NCBI GenBank assembly: GCA_947650365.1
Contig: OX393557.1
Location: 54,288,972-54,352,971, forward strand
From: Chamaelirium japonicum
Lineage: Eukaryota > Streptophyta > Magnoliopsida > Liliales > Melanthiaceae
Length of the DNA: 64,000 nucleotides
Direction: 5' to 3'
Shown here: one piece after another, positions 46,234 through 57,254 of the stretch
Position numbering within the stretch: the first letter of the stretch is position 1
Layout: each line of letters begins with the position of its first letter
Position numbers and translations under genes: made by a program
The notes under the pieces: generated by a model
What the model saw: only the letters and a program-made list of their open reading frames with translations
The model's database searches: none
What the model was told of the DNA's origin: nothing

Positions 46234-46270
46234 TCCAAAGCCATATGATGTACCAAAAAAATAAAAAAAA
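43459..46270 (+). mobile_element. LINE (L1-type non-LTR retrotransposon), 5'-truncated
   Basis: Bounded by a direct repeat AAGTGTGGTGCAC (43446-43458 and 46269-46281; the 3' AA may belong to the tail) and ending in an A-rich tail (46253-46270), as for target-primed insertions. The body starts inside the endonuclease domain, so most of ORF2's N-terminus and all of ORF1 are missing. A relative is the split relic at 7984-8312/18092-18645. Confidence 0.9.
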
Positions 46271-46281
46271 GTGTGGTGCAC

Positions 46282-47028
46282 ACGTGGGTCGTGAAGAGCG
46301 AAGGCAGTGGCTGCTGACACGTCGTGTGGGCAAGAGCATCGGTCAAATCAAAAACTCAGGCAGACTCCAGCCCTCATTCCCAGTCCCTTGCCCCCCCCCC
46401 CCCCATTTGCCTTTTAACCTTCATCTCCTGGCACTCCATGCATCGTTATCAAATACACTCTGGTATAGAAACCAAATATAAGAATCCTAATAGGTAAGTG
46501 CATTGCCAATACTAGGTGGTGTTATTCCATATGTCGTTATCACGCACACTCTTACACAGAAACCAAGTGTAAGAACCCGGATCGGTTGTGCCTTGCCATG
46601 ATTAGGCGACACTATTCCACATGTCGTTATCAAATGCGCTCTTGAGCAGAAGCCAAGTATAGGAACCCTAGTCAGTAAATGCATTGCCACGACCGGCCCA
46701 CGTAGCGCACGACCGACTCAAAAAATGCTTGACCAGCTGATGGAAAGAAAGCAAGATTTGAAGCAGAGGTGAAAAATGAGAGCCCTCTAGGCTCTATTTA
46801 AAGAGAAACTTGGGGCCTTGGGGGTCGGTACAATTCCCAAGGAAGGCGGGAAGCTGTGTGGCGGCACGTATGGACGCCATATGGCGCAAGCGGAAAAGAG
46901 GTCCATCTAACATTTATGACTAGCAACATTGAAGCCGAGGACTGATGCCCCAAGGCACACAAACCGGGACAGAATGGTCCCGATCAATTGGAAAGCCCCC
47001 TGAATCCAACCGATCAGGAGGGGGTATT
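46282..47028. repeat. Spacer with about 95-bp tandem repeats and a polypurine-like tract
   Basis: About 46440-46700 holds nearly three units, each with TCGTTATCA, then AGAAACCAA(A/G)T and AGTGCATTGCCA-like words. TATTTAAA lies at about 46795. AGGAGGGGG at 47017-47025 precedes a possible LTR start, so this may be the tail of a gypsy internal region. Confidence 0.5.
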
Positions 47029-48057
47029 GTGTGTGCGTCGACAAATGAAGGAGTGCACAAGACCCGGCCGCGCCACGTCCCAACTGATCGTGCATTTCGC
47101 GCTAGCCGGCTGCGTGCCATGTCCCGCTGGGTGAGGCCGATCGCGAACAAGTGGAGGAAGGGGATTCGGAGGCCTGGCCGACCACGAGTTACAAGTCGGC
47201 TGGTCGTGCATTACGAGCCTGGCCAGTCACGCATCGAGTCGGCTGCGCGTGGAATTGCTGCTGTTACTACCACAACCACAGTCTGATCCAGGCTTTGATA
47301 CAATGTGTTTCTCTTCGATGATTTCGATCCTCTCCTTCTATCCGGGTTCCGGAGAGAGTGCGGCCTGATTGCTGCTAGGTTTTGGCTCTGCGCGATATGA
47401 GGCTCTTAGGGTGCTCAGTCTGACGATCACTTCGCAATCGTAGTTGCTCGATTCGGAGGAAGAGCTTGAAGATGTGTTTCTTCTTTTTCTTATTCTCCTT
47501 CTCCCTTTTCTTCAGCTGTTTCAGTTGTGCCAGGAGAACATCCACTGCTTTCACAATCATCCTCCCCTTATCCACCTAAACACAAAGGTCGGCCACGCGT
47601 TGTGAGCCTGGCCTGTAGTTCTTGGGTTGGCCGCGTGTTACACGTCAGTTGGCCGTGCGCCCCTGCTCGTTAGGTATGACCAATCGCGATCAAATGGAGG
47701 AGGGGATCTGAAGGCCCGGCTGCATGCATTGACAGACAGGTATGGCCAGCCGTGCACTATCTTCACCTCAGGAAGGGGGGGAACCCGCTATCTTCGCCCC
47801 AAGGCAGTTCCGATATTCGTGCAATGAGTTCGCACTAAGACCACACATCAAGATCATGCAGCAGTTACTTTTGAGAATCTCATCCGGGCGACGATTGCGG
47901 AAAGACAACTCACGCCCCTAGATTTGTGGTTGACCAATAAGACAAGAAACACGCTGGCCATAAATACATGGTGCTCGCCATGCGACACGTCGCCCACTCG
48001 CCAGCAGTTATGCGAATCGTGGGAACACACCATCAATGCAGCCCCGTTTAGAGCGCC
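47029..48057 (+). repeat. Gypsy LTR (family 2), left part of a split LTR
   Basis: About 47800-48057 matches 59926-60180 closely (AAGGCAGTTCCGATATTCGT and following). The LTR continues at 56139 after an inserted 8.1-kb block. The start TGTGTGTGCG after AGGAGGGGGTAT is inferred, not certain. 47290-47580 is dissimilar and may be a further insertion. Confidence 0.6.
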
Positions 48058-48223
48058 TGATAACACTCAAACCATGTGTTAGGTTTTCATGTATCCCGGT
48101 ATTAATGACGGATCAATTGTAGTAGAAGGTCAATACCGGATCGTTCCCACAGAGATAGTGATGCAACATTCATTTTAACAAATTTAGGATGGATCAAAGG
48201 AGTAGAATTTTGATTAGATTAAC
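48058..48223 (+). mobile_element. Solo-LTR-like element, left part
   Basis: Begins TGATAACACTCAAACC directly after GCGCC (48053-48057). Its other end, ATTGATCA at 56138, is followed by ACGCC, an imperfect 5-bp target duplication. Ends are TGAT...ATCA. It is split at 48223/54413 by the gypsy element. Confidence 0.65.
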
Positions 48224-49317
48224 TGTGGGTGCAAATTTTGGCAAGAAGCCCCACAGACTGTGGGACCCACCGGCCCTGCCTGGGGGGTCCACGAAGACTA
48301 CTGCAGGACCCACCGACCCTGCCTGGGGGGTCCACGAAGACTACCACGGGACCCACCGACCCTGCCTGGGGGTCCGCGAAGACTACCGCGGGATCCACCG
48401 ACCCTGCCTGGGGGATCCACGAAGACTACCGCGGGACCTACCGGCCCTGCCTGGGAGGTTCACGAAGACTACCGCGGGACCCAACGACCCTGCCTGGGGT
48501 TCCCGCGAAGACTACCGCGGGATCCACGAAGACTACCTTGGGGCCCACCGGCCCTGCTTGGGGGTTCCACGAAGACTACCTTGGGGCCCACCGGCCCTGC
48601 TTGGGGGTTCCACGAAGACTACCTCGGGACCCACCAGCCCCGCCTGGGGGGTCCACAGATACTACGACAGGACCCACCAGCTCTGCATGGAGGGTCCACA
48701 GAGAGACTACTACGGGACCCACTAGCCCTGCCTGGAGGATCCACGGAGACCACCGCAGGACCCACCAGCCCCGCCTGGCGAGTCCACAGATACTACAGCG
48801 GGACCCACCAATCCTGCCTGGGGAATCCCCGGATACAAAGGCAAAAACCGCCATTTGCCCCGGATTTCCACTCAGAGTTTTTCTATAAATAGCAGACCCT
48901 TTGAGTGTAAAAGGATCTGAAATCTGATTTCAAAAACGAGAGACCAGAATCCAGAAATCCCAGAGCTCTGGAATCTCAGCTTTCGATCTTCCGAGTTCCC
49001 TCGATCTTCTTCTTGTCTCTGAAGAGCTCAGAGACACTTCAGTGACACTCGGCCTGTCGAGGTCACAACGAGCAAAGAGTTAGTGGATTCGGCTTGCTCC
49101 CTATAGCACAGAGACGTAGGCTTCGGCTGAACTCTGAGATCATAACTTGTGTCAACCTTCTCTCTGTTTGCATATCAAAAGTCCTAACTCAAAGTCATCA
49201 AGGCATCGACCTTCGGGGCTACCTTCCAATCAACAGATCGATCAAAGATCTACCACTCAACTTCATTTGATTGGTGGAGTGAAGTCTTCGGATCGACACG
49301 AAGATTTTTCCCCCACA
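48224..49317 (+). repeat. 5' LTR of gypsy element 1
   Basis: 1,094 bases, TGTGGGTGCAAATTTTGG to CCCCCACA. It contains the 43-bp minisatellite (48262-48840), TATAAATAG at about 48883-48891 as likely promoter, and a transcribed 3' part with GAAGAGCTCAGAGACACTTC. Confidence 0.93.
48262..48840. repeat. 43-bp minisatellite in gypsy LTR (5' copy)
   Basis: About 13 imperfect units of ACCCACCGACCCTGCCTGGG followed by GGGTCCACGAAGACTACCGC and GGG. All three plus-strand frames stay open because the sequence lacks stop words; no protein is implied. The 3' LTR copy is 53333-53895. Confidence 0.93.
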
Positions 49318-49320
49318 GTT

Positions 49321-49336
49321 TGGCGCCGTCTGTGGG
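49321..49336 (+). other. Primer binding site of gypsy element 1
   Basis: TGGCGCCGTCTGTGGG starts three bases after the LTR end. It is a common plant gypsy primer site of the Tat/Athila side of the family. Confidence 0.85.
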
Positions 49337-49483
49337 ATCAAACGAGAAGCCAAGTTCGCTACACCGAATATTAGATCGATTGAGCAGACAACCGACCTAG
49401 ATAGTCAAACTTCCCAGCCCCTTCGGTTAAGCAGAATACCGTTAGGAAACCGGCAATCTTGTTGCATCGTTCGCTCTCACTAA

Positions 49484-50820
49484 ATGGCAAGGACGAAGCA
49501 TCAGGATCATCCAGAGGGAAGTAACACACGTCAACCTCGTTCAGAGACTCGTTCGATGAGTCAACGGCTCAACTTTGGGCGCCCCTCACTGTCCCCAAAA
49601 TGGGGGTTCATTCAGGGAGCGAAAGATCGATCGATCGACCGATCGCCCCACCTCTTCGACAGTCGATATGGCAAACTGCCCTTGCTCCTGCTAAAGATCC
49701 ACCATCTACCTACCAAATCTTGGCGGTCGACTTTCAGCTCCTGCAATTGGCTAAGCAAAACACCACCCTCACAGCTGAAAGGGATGCCCTTAAGAAGGCA
49801 GCCTCCGAAGCTTGAATTGCTCTCCCCATCCCTTCATTCAATGAGAGAGTTGATCCGCCACGGCAATCGATTCACTCTGAACCACGAAGGTCAATGGGCA
49901 TCGCTGCCCTTGAGAGGATTCGTCGCAACCCAACCCCCTCTACGGCTCCATGGAAGCAGAGTGTCTGGGATCGTATCGATAATGAGTCCTCTCAATCATC
50001 TTCACGTCGCAACTGTGCCAGACAGACACAGTCGAAGCCCAACTTACAAGGGAGGTGCCAGATGAAAGGAGCACCCTTAAAGAGCAGAGTTTCTCTATCC
50101 CTCTCACTCCAATATGGAGCTGAAATGGATCTTCGCCACCAGATCCATCCGGCAACTACTCAAAGGCCCGGGCAAGACCTCTTGATCTTGCCTCTCGATC
50201 TGCATCCAGGTCGATAGCATGGTCGTAGAGAGGGATACTCTTCTGCTGGACCTCTCCACCAAAGTTTGTTTCAATCGTCCTTTCCGAAGGGATGGAGAAC
50301 TCCAACTCTTCCCAAATTCAATTGCCTCAAATGAGATCCAACCCTCCACATCCTGGCCTTCAAGCAAGCTCTTATGCCACACGAAGAAGAAAACAACATG
50401 CTCTGTCGCACGTTCGCCGGGAGCTTCGATAAACCATCTCTCGATTGGTACCATAACCTTCGAGCTGGGTCCATCATCCAGTTCGGAGTCTTGGCTAACC
50501 ACCTCGTACAATACTACCAGCTCACCTTGAAGCCGGAGAAGAAGCTTGACTCCCTCTACAGGCTGAGGATGGGTGCTGACGAGAGTCTTCGCAGCTTCAC
50601 GCGAAGATTCCATAACGAGCACGCCGCTCTCTCAGGATGGCATCTGGATGATGAGGCTATCATGCTAGCCTTCCAAAATGCCCTCCGTTTTGATCTGCAT
50701 ATCTATAATGATTTCATCCGCAATCCTCCCCCTTCCCTGGGTTTGATGTTCGATCGAATCAAGAGGGAGATCAAAGTTGAAGACGGTCAGGTTGCCCGAA
50801 AGGGACGAGAAAGAAAATGA
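49484..50820 (+). pseudogene. Gypsy gag pseudogene
   Basis: Starts at ATG 49484 (MARTKHQDHPEG). The frame shifts within about 49600-50370, where a helical piece LQLAKQNTTLTAERDALKK is visible in another frame. The conserved retrotransposon gag core is in the frame 50374-50820: RTFAGSFDKPSLDWYHNL, FGVLANHLVQYY and SLYRLRMGADESLRSFTRRF. Beyond, at about 51050-51150, the linker VYCDFHHSHGHSTDRCYRL precedes protease. Gag forms the particle. Non-functional. Confidence 0.87.
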
Positions 50821-51330
50821 CGACCTGTCGAAAGAGAAGCCCCGAAGTATGCTGCCAAAGCTCACAATGCAGAGGCAGTGGTTCCCCCTGCATCCAAGTG
50901 ATCAAGGAACGACGGACGTAGATCCCCTTCGAAGAAGACTATATTCACGGATTGGACTCTACCGATCGAGTAGATTCTCGATCGTATTCAACATGAAGAG
51001 TTCCTCCGAAGGCCAAATCCTCTGTAGCCTGATACCAAGGTCACAGCTGATACAACAGTCTACTGCGATTTTCACCACAGCCATGGCCATTCTACCGATC
51101 GATGCTATCGACTGAGATATAATCTCAAGGATTTGCTGCGAGAAGGCTATCTCCAAGAGTTCGTCAAATGCGGACAAGATCAATGCCGACCTTCTGCAAA
51201 GGGGAAAGAAGCTTGCTGGATCCATCAAATTTCTACCGATCAATCACCTATCACTGTGTGTGCCAACGTCTTTGGCATTCACGGAGCATTGCACAATCAA
51301 ACATTGACAGGGAAAGAAGTCGATCGGTAA

Positions 51331-51867
51331 GTGCGATGCATCTTCAATTTTCGCTCTGTAGCAAACAAAGAAGACACCTGGATCGAGAAACTTGTCAAAG
51401 GCCTAACTTGGCCATCTATCATCTTCAACGACTCTGATCTTCAAGGAGTCCATACTCCATATCGGGACCCCCTGGTCCTGAAGCTCATCATCGATGGGAG
51501 CACCGTCAACCGCATCCTCATCTACACCGGAAGCTCTATCGATATCATGTTCTCAGACTGCTTCAAGCGCCTTGGACATAAATATTCAAGTCTTGAAGTC
51601 ATCCCAACGGTGATCACGGGCTTTAACGGGGAGCAGAGCATAACAATGGGGGAGTTGAGATTCACCCTTGACCTCAGCCGGGAGACTCGAGTCTCAGTAA
51701 GGTTCGCTATTGTCGAAGGGACATCCAACTACAAAATCATCCTTAGCCGACCATTTCTCCATCAGATCAATGCCATCTCCTCCTCCTACCATCAACTCCT
51801 CAAATTTGCAACAGGAGAGGGTATTGTCTGTATTCGAGGAGATCAACAAACTGGGCGATCCTGCTAG
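51331..51867 (+). pseudogene. Gypsy protease with altered active site
   Basis: Shows NDSDLQGVHTPYRDPLVL, then ILIYTGSSIDIMF, GFNGEQSITMGELRF and YKIILSRPFLHQINA. The pattern is the Tat-type retropepsin, but the catalytic Asp of the DTGSS motif is Tyr here (about 51526). The element therefore could not process its polyprotein. Confidence 0.85.
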
Positions 51868-52239
51868 GCGACCGCTGCAAAAACAAATCGCAGAATAAAT
51901 CTCGCTCCCCCAAAGCTACCAAGAGATGAAGCTGGTCCTTCTTCAATATAGCAACCAAAGGAGATCCCACTATCCGAACCCCTGCCGATCGAGTGGGAGG
52001 CTTCACCTTTAATCGAAAAAATCATTCCAATCAACATCGACAGTGAAGATCTCCCTTGAGAAACCTTCATCAGTACCGGTCTCAGCAATGCAGAAGCGCG
52101 AGACATAGTATCCTTCATTACATCCAGCATTGACGTTTTCGCCTGGTGTTTCGAAGATATGCCATGGATTAACCCAGATGATGCCTGTCACCGACTCATA
52201 ATCAAAGAAGGAGTAAAGCCCGTCAAGCAAAAACCACGC

Positions 52240-52693
52240 ACAATCCGACTAGAATGACAAGTAGCAGTTCAGGAGAAGATCAGTAAGCTACTCGCAGCAG
52301 ACTTTATTCGTGAAGTAGAGTACCTTACTTGGATCTCCAATATAGTCACTGTCCCAAAGAAGAATGGGAAGGTCAGAGAATGCATCGACTTCACCAACCT
52401 CAACAAGGCTTGCCCCAAAGACCCATTCCCCATGCCTAGATAGACTCGTCAATGCCACTGCTGGCCACGAGCTCCTATCATTCATGGACGGATACTCTGG
52501 GTATAATCAAATTCCGCTACATCCAAATGATCGAGAGAAAACATGCTTTGTGACTGATCGAGGTCTTTACTGCTACAACGTAATGCCCTTTGGCCTCAAG
52601 AATGCTGGATCAACCTATCAAAGGCTAGTCACAAAGATGTTTGAAGATCAAATCGGACGCAACGTCGAAGTTTATGTCGGCGATCTTCTCATC
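52240..52693 (+). pseudogene. Gypsy reverse transcriptase, truncated
   Basis: VTVPKKNGKVRECIDFTNLN (about 52347-52406), then a frameshift near 52438, then HELLSFMDGYSGYNQIPLHP and YCYNVMPFGLKNAGSTYQRL. The catalytic box reads YVGDLL rather than YVDDLL (about 52675). The domain then breaks off into a tandem repeat; thumb, RNase H and integrase are absent. Confidence 0.88.
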
Positions 52694-53218
52694 AAAGTTG
52701 ACCGATCGGCTAAATTCAAATGGTCGGTTCGAATTCTACTGAATGCCCAATCGCCTCGACCTCCACCAGTTGAAATAAATCGATCAGTCAACTTTGACCG
52801 ATCAGATAAATTCAACCGATCGGTTCGATTTCTACTGATCGGGCAAAAAACGCAGTTTTTTGCCCGATCGCCTCGACCTCCACCGGTTAAATTTAGCCGA
52901 TCGGTCAACTTTGACCGATCCGATAAAATCAACCGATCAGTCCAATTTCTACTGAATCGGACAAAAAACTCAGTTTTTTGCCCGATCGCCTCGACCCCCA
53001 TCGGTTGAATTTAGCCAATCGGTCAACTTTGACTGATCAGATAAAATCAACCGATCGATCCAATTTCTACTAGATCGGTAAAAACTTAGCTTTTTTATCG
53101 ATCGCCTCTAGCTCCACCGGTTGATTTTAACCGATCGGTCAAACTTGATCGATCGGTCAAAATCAATCGATCGATCAAAATTGACCGGTTGGTCAATTTT
53201 GACCAATCAACTATGCTC
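52694..53218. repeat. About 118-bp tandem repeat replacing pol
   Basis: About four and a half units with GGTCAACTTTGACCGATC, ATAAA(A/T)TCAACCGATC and TTTTTTGCCCGATCGCCTCG. Many CGATCGGTCAA words are inverted repeats of each other. It lies between the RT break and the polypurine tract. Confidence 0.9.
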
Positions 53219-53282
53219 TTAATAGGGGGTTGTTATTTTGCACCAAGAATCCAAGCCAGCCAGGATAACCTCTAGCTAACTT

Positions 53283-53290
53283 GGAGGGGG
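53283..53290 (+). other. Polypurine tract of gypsy element 1
   Basis: GGAGGGGG four bases before the 3' LTR start TGTGGGTGC. Confidence 0.8.
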
Positions 53291-53294
53291 TAAC

Positions 53295-54407
53295 TGTGGG
53301 TGCAAATTTTGGCAAGAAGCCCCACAGACCGCGGGACCCACCGGCCCTACCTGGGGGGTCCATGAAGACTACCGTGGGACCCACCGACCCTGCCTGGGGG
53401 GTCCACGAAGACTATCGTGGGACCCACCGACCCTGCCTGTGGGGTCCGCGAAGACTACCGCGGGATCCATCGGTCCTGCCTGGGGGATCCACAAAAACTA
53501 CCGCGGGACCCACCGTCCCTACCTGGGGGGTCCACGAAGACTACCGCGGGACCCACCGACACTGCCTGGGGGGTCCGCGAAGACTACCGTGGGATCCACC
53601 GGCCCTACCTGGGGGATCCACGAAGACTACCTCGGAGCCCATCGGCCCTACCTACCTCGGGGCCCACCAGCCCTGCCTGGGGGGTCCACAGATACTATGA
53701 CCACTAGCCCCGCCTGGGGGGTCCACAGATACTACGATAGGACCCACCAGCCCTGCTTGGAGGGTCCACAGAGAGACCACTACGGGACCCACCAGCCCTA
53801 CCTGGAGGGTCCACGGAGACCACCGCGGGACCCACCAGCCCCGCCTGACGAGTCCACAGATACTACAGCAGGACCCACCAACCCTGCCTGGGGAATCCCC
53901 GGATACAAAGGCAAAAACCACCATTTGCCCCGGATTTCCACTTAGAGTTTTTCTATAAATAGCAGACACTTTGAGTGTAAAAGGATTTGAAATCTGATTT
54001 CAAAAACGAGAGACCAGAATCCAAAAATCCCAGAGCTTTGGAATCCCAGCTTTCGATCTTCTGAGTTCCCTCGATCTTCTTCTTGTCTCTGAAGAGCTCA
54101 GAGACACTTCAGTGACACTCGGCCTGTCGAGGTCACGACGAGCAAAGAGTTAGTGGATTCGGGTTGCTCCCTATAGCATGGAGACGTAGGCTTCGGCTGA
54201 ACTCCGAGATTATAACTTGTGTTAACTTTCTCTCTGTTTGCATATCGAAAGTCCTAACTCAAAGTCTTTAAGGCATAGACCTTCGGGCCTACGTTCCAAT
54301 CAACAGATCGATCAAAGATCTACCACTCAACTTCAATTGACTGGTGGAGTGAAGTCTTCGGATTGACTGGTGGTCTGTGGGGCTTTTTGCCAAAATTTGC
54401 ACCCACA
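53295..54407 (+). repeat. 3' LTR of gypsy element 1, with inverted terminus
   Basis: Matches the 5' LTR, including its own minisatellite (53333-53895) and TATAAATAG, up to GAAGTCTTCGGAT(C/T)GAC. The normal end (ACGAAGATTTTTCCCCCACA) is then replaced by a 36-base segment, 54372-54407, that is the reverse complement of the LTR's own first 36 bases with one mismatch. The target duplication follows directly. Confidence 0.9.
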
Positions 54408-54412
54408 TTAAC

Positions 54413-56138
54413 TAAACTTAAATTTAAACTAAAGATGCGGGATAAACTTTTGGTTAAAGACTAGGGTCACAGAGTGGCCTCTAACATTGTGAAAATATCT
54501 TACTCTCAAGATGACATGCCAAGTAATCTGATTGGAATTATATGTATCCCGATGATTTATTTTATCACAACAACCGTAATCCAAGGGTAACGTTGTTAAT
54601 AAGATATACTTTTCTTATTTTATTACCTAACATCCCTAATCCAAAGGTAATGCTGATAATAAACTCTATTTCATTTATCCCTAATCCAAGGGTAATGAAT
54701 GATTAGGGGATTGATAATATGAAATTCATATGATTCTCATTAAATTATATCCAGATGAAGAATTGTAAGGATTCAGATAGCATATTCTATCACAACGTCC
54801 CTAATCCAAGGGTAACGTTGGTAATGAAATATACTTTACTTATTTTATCACTAGCATCCCTAATCCAAGGGTAATGCCATTAATAAATTCTATTTCATTC
54901 ATCCCTAATTCAAGGGTAATAAATGAGTAGGGGATTGATAGTACTGAATCCATATGATTATCATCAAATTATATTATGGCTAAATTAGGTGATCGCTTCC
55001 TAATTTGGTATTTTCGGGCTTTCCACCTCGATAATACCACAGAATAATATTCTATATCGCCCTGAGTAGAAACCGTCCGAAACTAAGTATGACTTGCCCA
55101 AATGGATCGCAAGCCGTCTCGTTTGAGTATGACCTATCTGAGGTTACGACACAGAAAAATAATCTATATTGCCCTAAGTATAAACCGTCCGAAAACAGAG
55201 TACAACTTGTCCAAATGGACCGCAAGCCATCTCGCTTGAGTACGACCTATCCAAGGTTACGACATAGAATTCTATTAAAACTATACATGATAATCATATA
55301 GGAGGGCTTTCCACACAACCTATATGATGAGTCTCGTGTTCTGACCATATCACGATCACGGATATAATAAGAACACTAGTGATCAACATTAGGAGAAAAC
55401 TCAAATCATGCATTAATTGGGACAAAAAAGTGCTCATTATCATTGAGAGAGAGTTAGACAAACATATCGCTAGGGTTCCTCTGGAACCCTAGATTAATTT
55501 AGAACACCATACTCTTCTTGAAAACAATGATAAGTATGATGGATCACACCCATGATTGCCAGAGTCACTAGGGTTAATCCAAGTTCTCTCCAATCCAACC
55601 CTTAAGTAATGGTCTTCTTCTCCAAAGTTCGTCACCTTTTCCTTCGGATTTGGGAACCTTTATAGCCCTCCAAAGAGTTGGTTCGAAGTCCTCCTCACGT
55701 CCCTTTGATCGTACGGATTAGTTATAAAACCGTCCGAGCGGTTATGGCAACTGCTTGGGCGGTTTGACAGTTATTGGCCAGTACCTGCTACGCGCTTCGT
55801 TTCATCGAATGGTTGCTGAATTATGCAAATATGCTCGAGCGGATAGATCCATACGCTCAAGTCAAATTACGCCCAGGCAGAATTTGCAATATGTCCGAGT
55901 GGAATGTTGGTCATGTTGGGTTCTACATTTGGGTCCAGTCCTCTTCGGTCCAAATGGACTTAGATTCCTTTTGCGTTCCTTTGCTTGCTTTATCTTCCGC
56001 TTTTAGCTATTTTTCTATCCGTGTATTTATTTTTCTATATAACAAAAATATGCATCAAAGTATATGTTGTCTATGATGAAATTGTGCATATATGGTTAAC
56101 TCTAATGCATTAAGATTGACACATTTTAGCATTGATCA
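54413..56138 (+). mobile_element. Solo-LTR-like element, right part, with tandem duplications
   Basis: Continuation of 48058-48223. It contains two copies of an about 220-base unit with CCCTAATCCAAGGGTAA(C/T)G (about 54560-54770 and 54785-54965) and two copies of an about 115-base unit with AAATGGA(T/C)CGCAAGCC (about 55035-55150 and 55151-55267). No coding domain. Combined length without the gypsy insertion is about 1.9 kb. Ends ATTGATCA. Confidence 0.65.
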
Positions 56139-56487
56139 ACGCCCAGCTGTCACCCCGGAGCACTATAAAAGGAGGCCCACCCCCTCAGAGAAAAGGATCG
56201 GAATTTGGGAAGGGGAAGTGCTGCCCGTCGCATTCCTAAATTTTCGGAGCTAGAGAGAGACTTGAGAGGTAGGCATTTTGGGAGATCGGTCCTCTCCGGG
56301 TGTATGTGGATCAGGGTGAGCTTTTGTACTCGTGTTGCCTTATTAGTGCATTCTCGCCCTACCTCGTGGTTTTTTCCCTTCGATGTTGCGAAGGGTTTTT
56401 CCATGTAAACCTGGTCTACTTGTGTTCTTTGGATTGTTAGGTTGTGCCTTCCAGCTCAACCGCCCAATCATAAAAAAATCCCCCACA
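56139..56487 (+). repeat. Gypsy LTR (family 2), right part of split LTR
   Basis: Matches 60181-60536: CACTATAAAAGGAGGCCCAC (TATA box region at about 56161), GGTTTTTCC(C/T)TTCGA and the end CCCCCACA at 56487. No primer site follows, so this is a 3' or solo LTR rather than a 5' LTR. Confidence 0.8.
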
Positions 56488-57254
56488 GTTTATATAAAAT
56501 TTAATATGGAAGACGCACCATCTATGATCCTTGGATCAAACTTTTGCTTCTGCTTTTGCTTCAACCCCTGATCCATATATATGATTAATTCCGACACTAA
56601 TAATTACTATTGGCAATTTAAAATATTTCCTTGTAGTAGTGGCATGCCTTCCACCCTGTGAGGTTTTTAAAAACTTGGACATTCTCTCACTTTGGCAACC
56701 TAACAAGTGTGCTGACCACTAAGGTGGTCTCTTAAAAAAAATGAAGCTTCCGAGTCCGTTGGTGCATATTTATAAAGGGAGCAATTTGATCTCAAAGTAG
56801 GTCGATTGCCGAAAAGGTTTCAGGACAACCGCCAATGCCAAAAAGAAGAAAAAAAATAAAAGAAGGCTCCAACAAAGAAACTACTTCAATCTTTAACTCG
56901 ACTTCGATCTTTTCTTGTATTTTCATACTTGGCGGGGAAGGAGACGGCATGGTGACCAAGGGGGTGTTTGGTAGGTGGAACAGTTGTTCCCCTTAACCCT
57001 CTTTCAGAAGAGGTTATTACCATCATTTACTATTTATAATGCAATTTGATGGTTCAGCATTCCGGTTGGCATAGAAACAGCCGAACTGATATCTTTTAGT
57101 GCTTAAGTCTTCATTCCTCCGGAACAACTACTAGCTGTTATTTCCGATTCATGGAATTCGGAATGGAAATAGATTGTTTCGGAATGATGCCAAACAATAG
57201 CTCTCTCTCTCTCTCTCTAAATCTGTGTGTGTGTGTGTGTTGGGTTGTGAAAGC
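56488..57254 (+). other. Spacer and shortened upstream region of MiAMP1-like copy 3
   Basis: About 56640-56735 on the minus strand (CTTAGTGGTCAGCACACTTG) may be a decayed tRNA-derived SINE. The locus module reappears at about 56930 (GGCGGGGAAGGAGACGGCAT). A probable MITE at about 56962-57197 (GGGTGTTTGGTA ... ATGCCAAAC) then replaces the upstream region normally found here. CT-rich and GT-rich leader at 57201-57241. No TATA box in the conserved position. Confidence 0.5.

Larger units (their letters stand above)
48224..54407 (+). mobile_element. Ty3/gypsy (Tat-like) retrotransposon, internally deleted
   Basis: Perfect 5-bp target duplication TTAAC at 48219-48223 and 54408-54412. LTRs 48224-49317 and 53295-54407, primer site 49321, gag, protease and partial RT, then a 118-bp repeat block in place of the rest of RT, RNase H and integrase, and a polypurine tract at 53283. 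The PBS type (TGGCGCCGTCTGTGGG) and the protease/linker style fit the Tat/OTA lineage. The 3' LTR ends in an inverted copy of the LTR start. Confidence 0.93.

Noticed and set aside
48189-48892. Three overlapping frames rich in GPT/PAWG/HEDY words
   Set aside because: All are translations of the 43-bp LTR minisatellite; the same occurs in the 3' LTR at 53281-53945.
56640-56735. Minus-strand SINE or tRNA gene
   Set aside because: A short tRNA-like A-box region is visible, but no cloverleaf can be drawn and no B box is clear.
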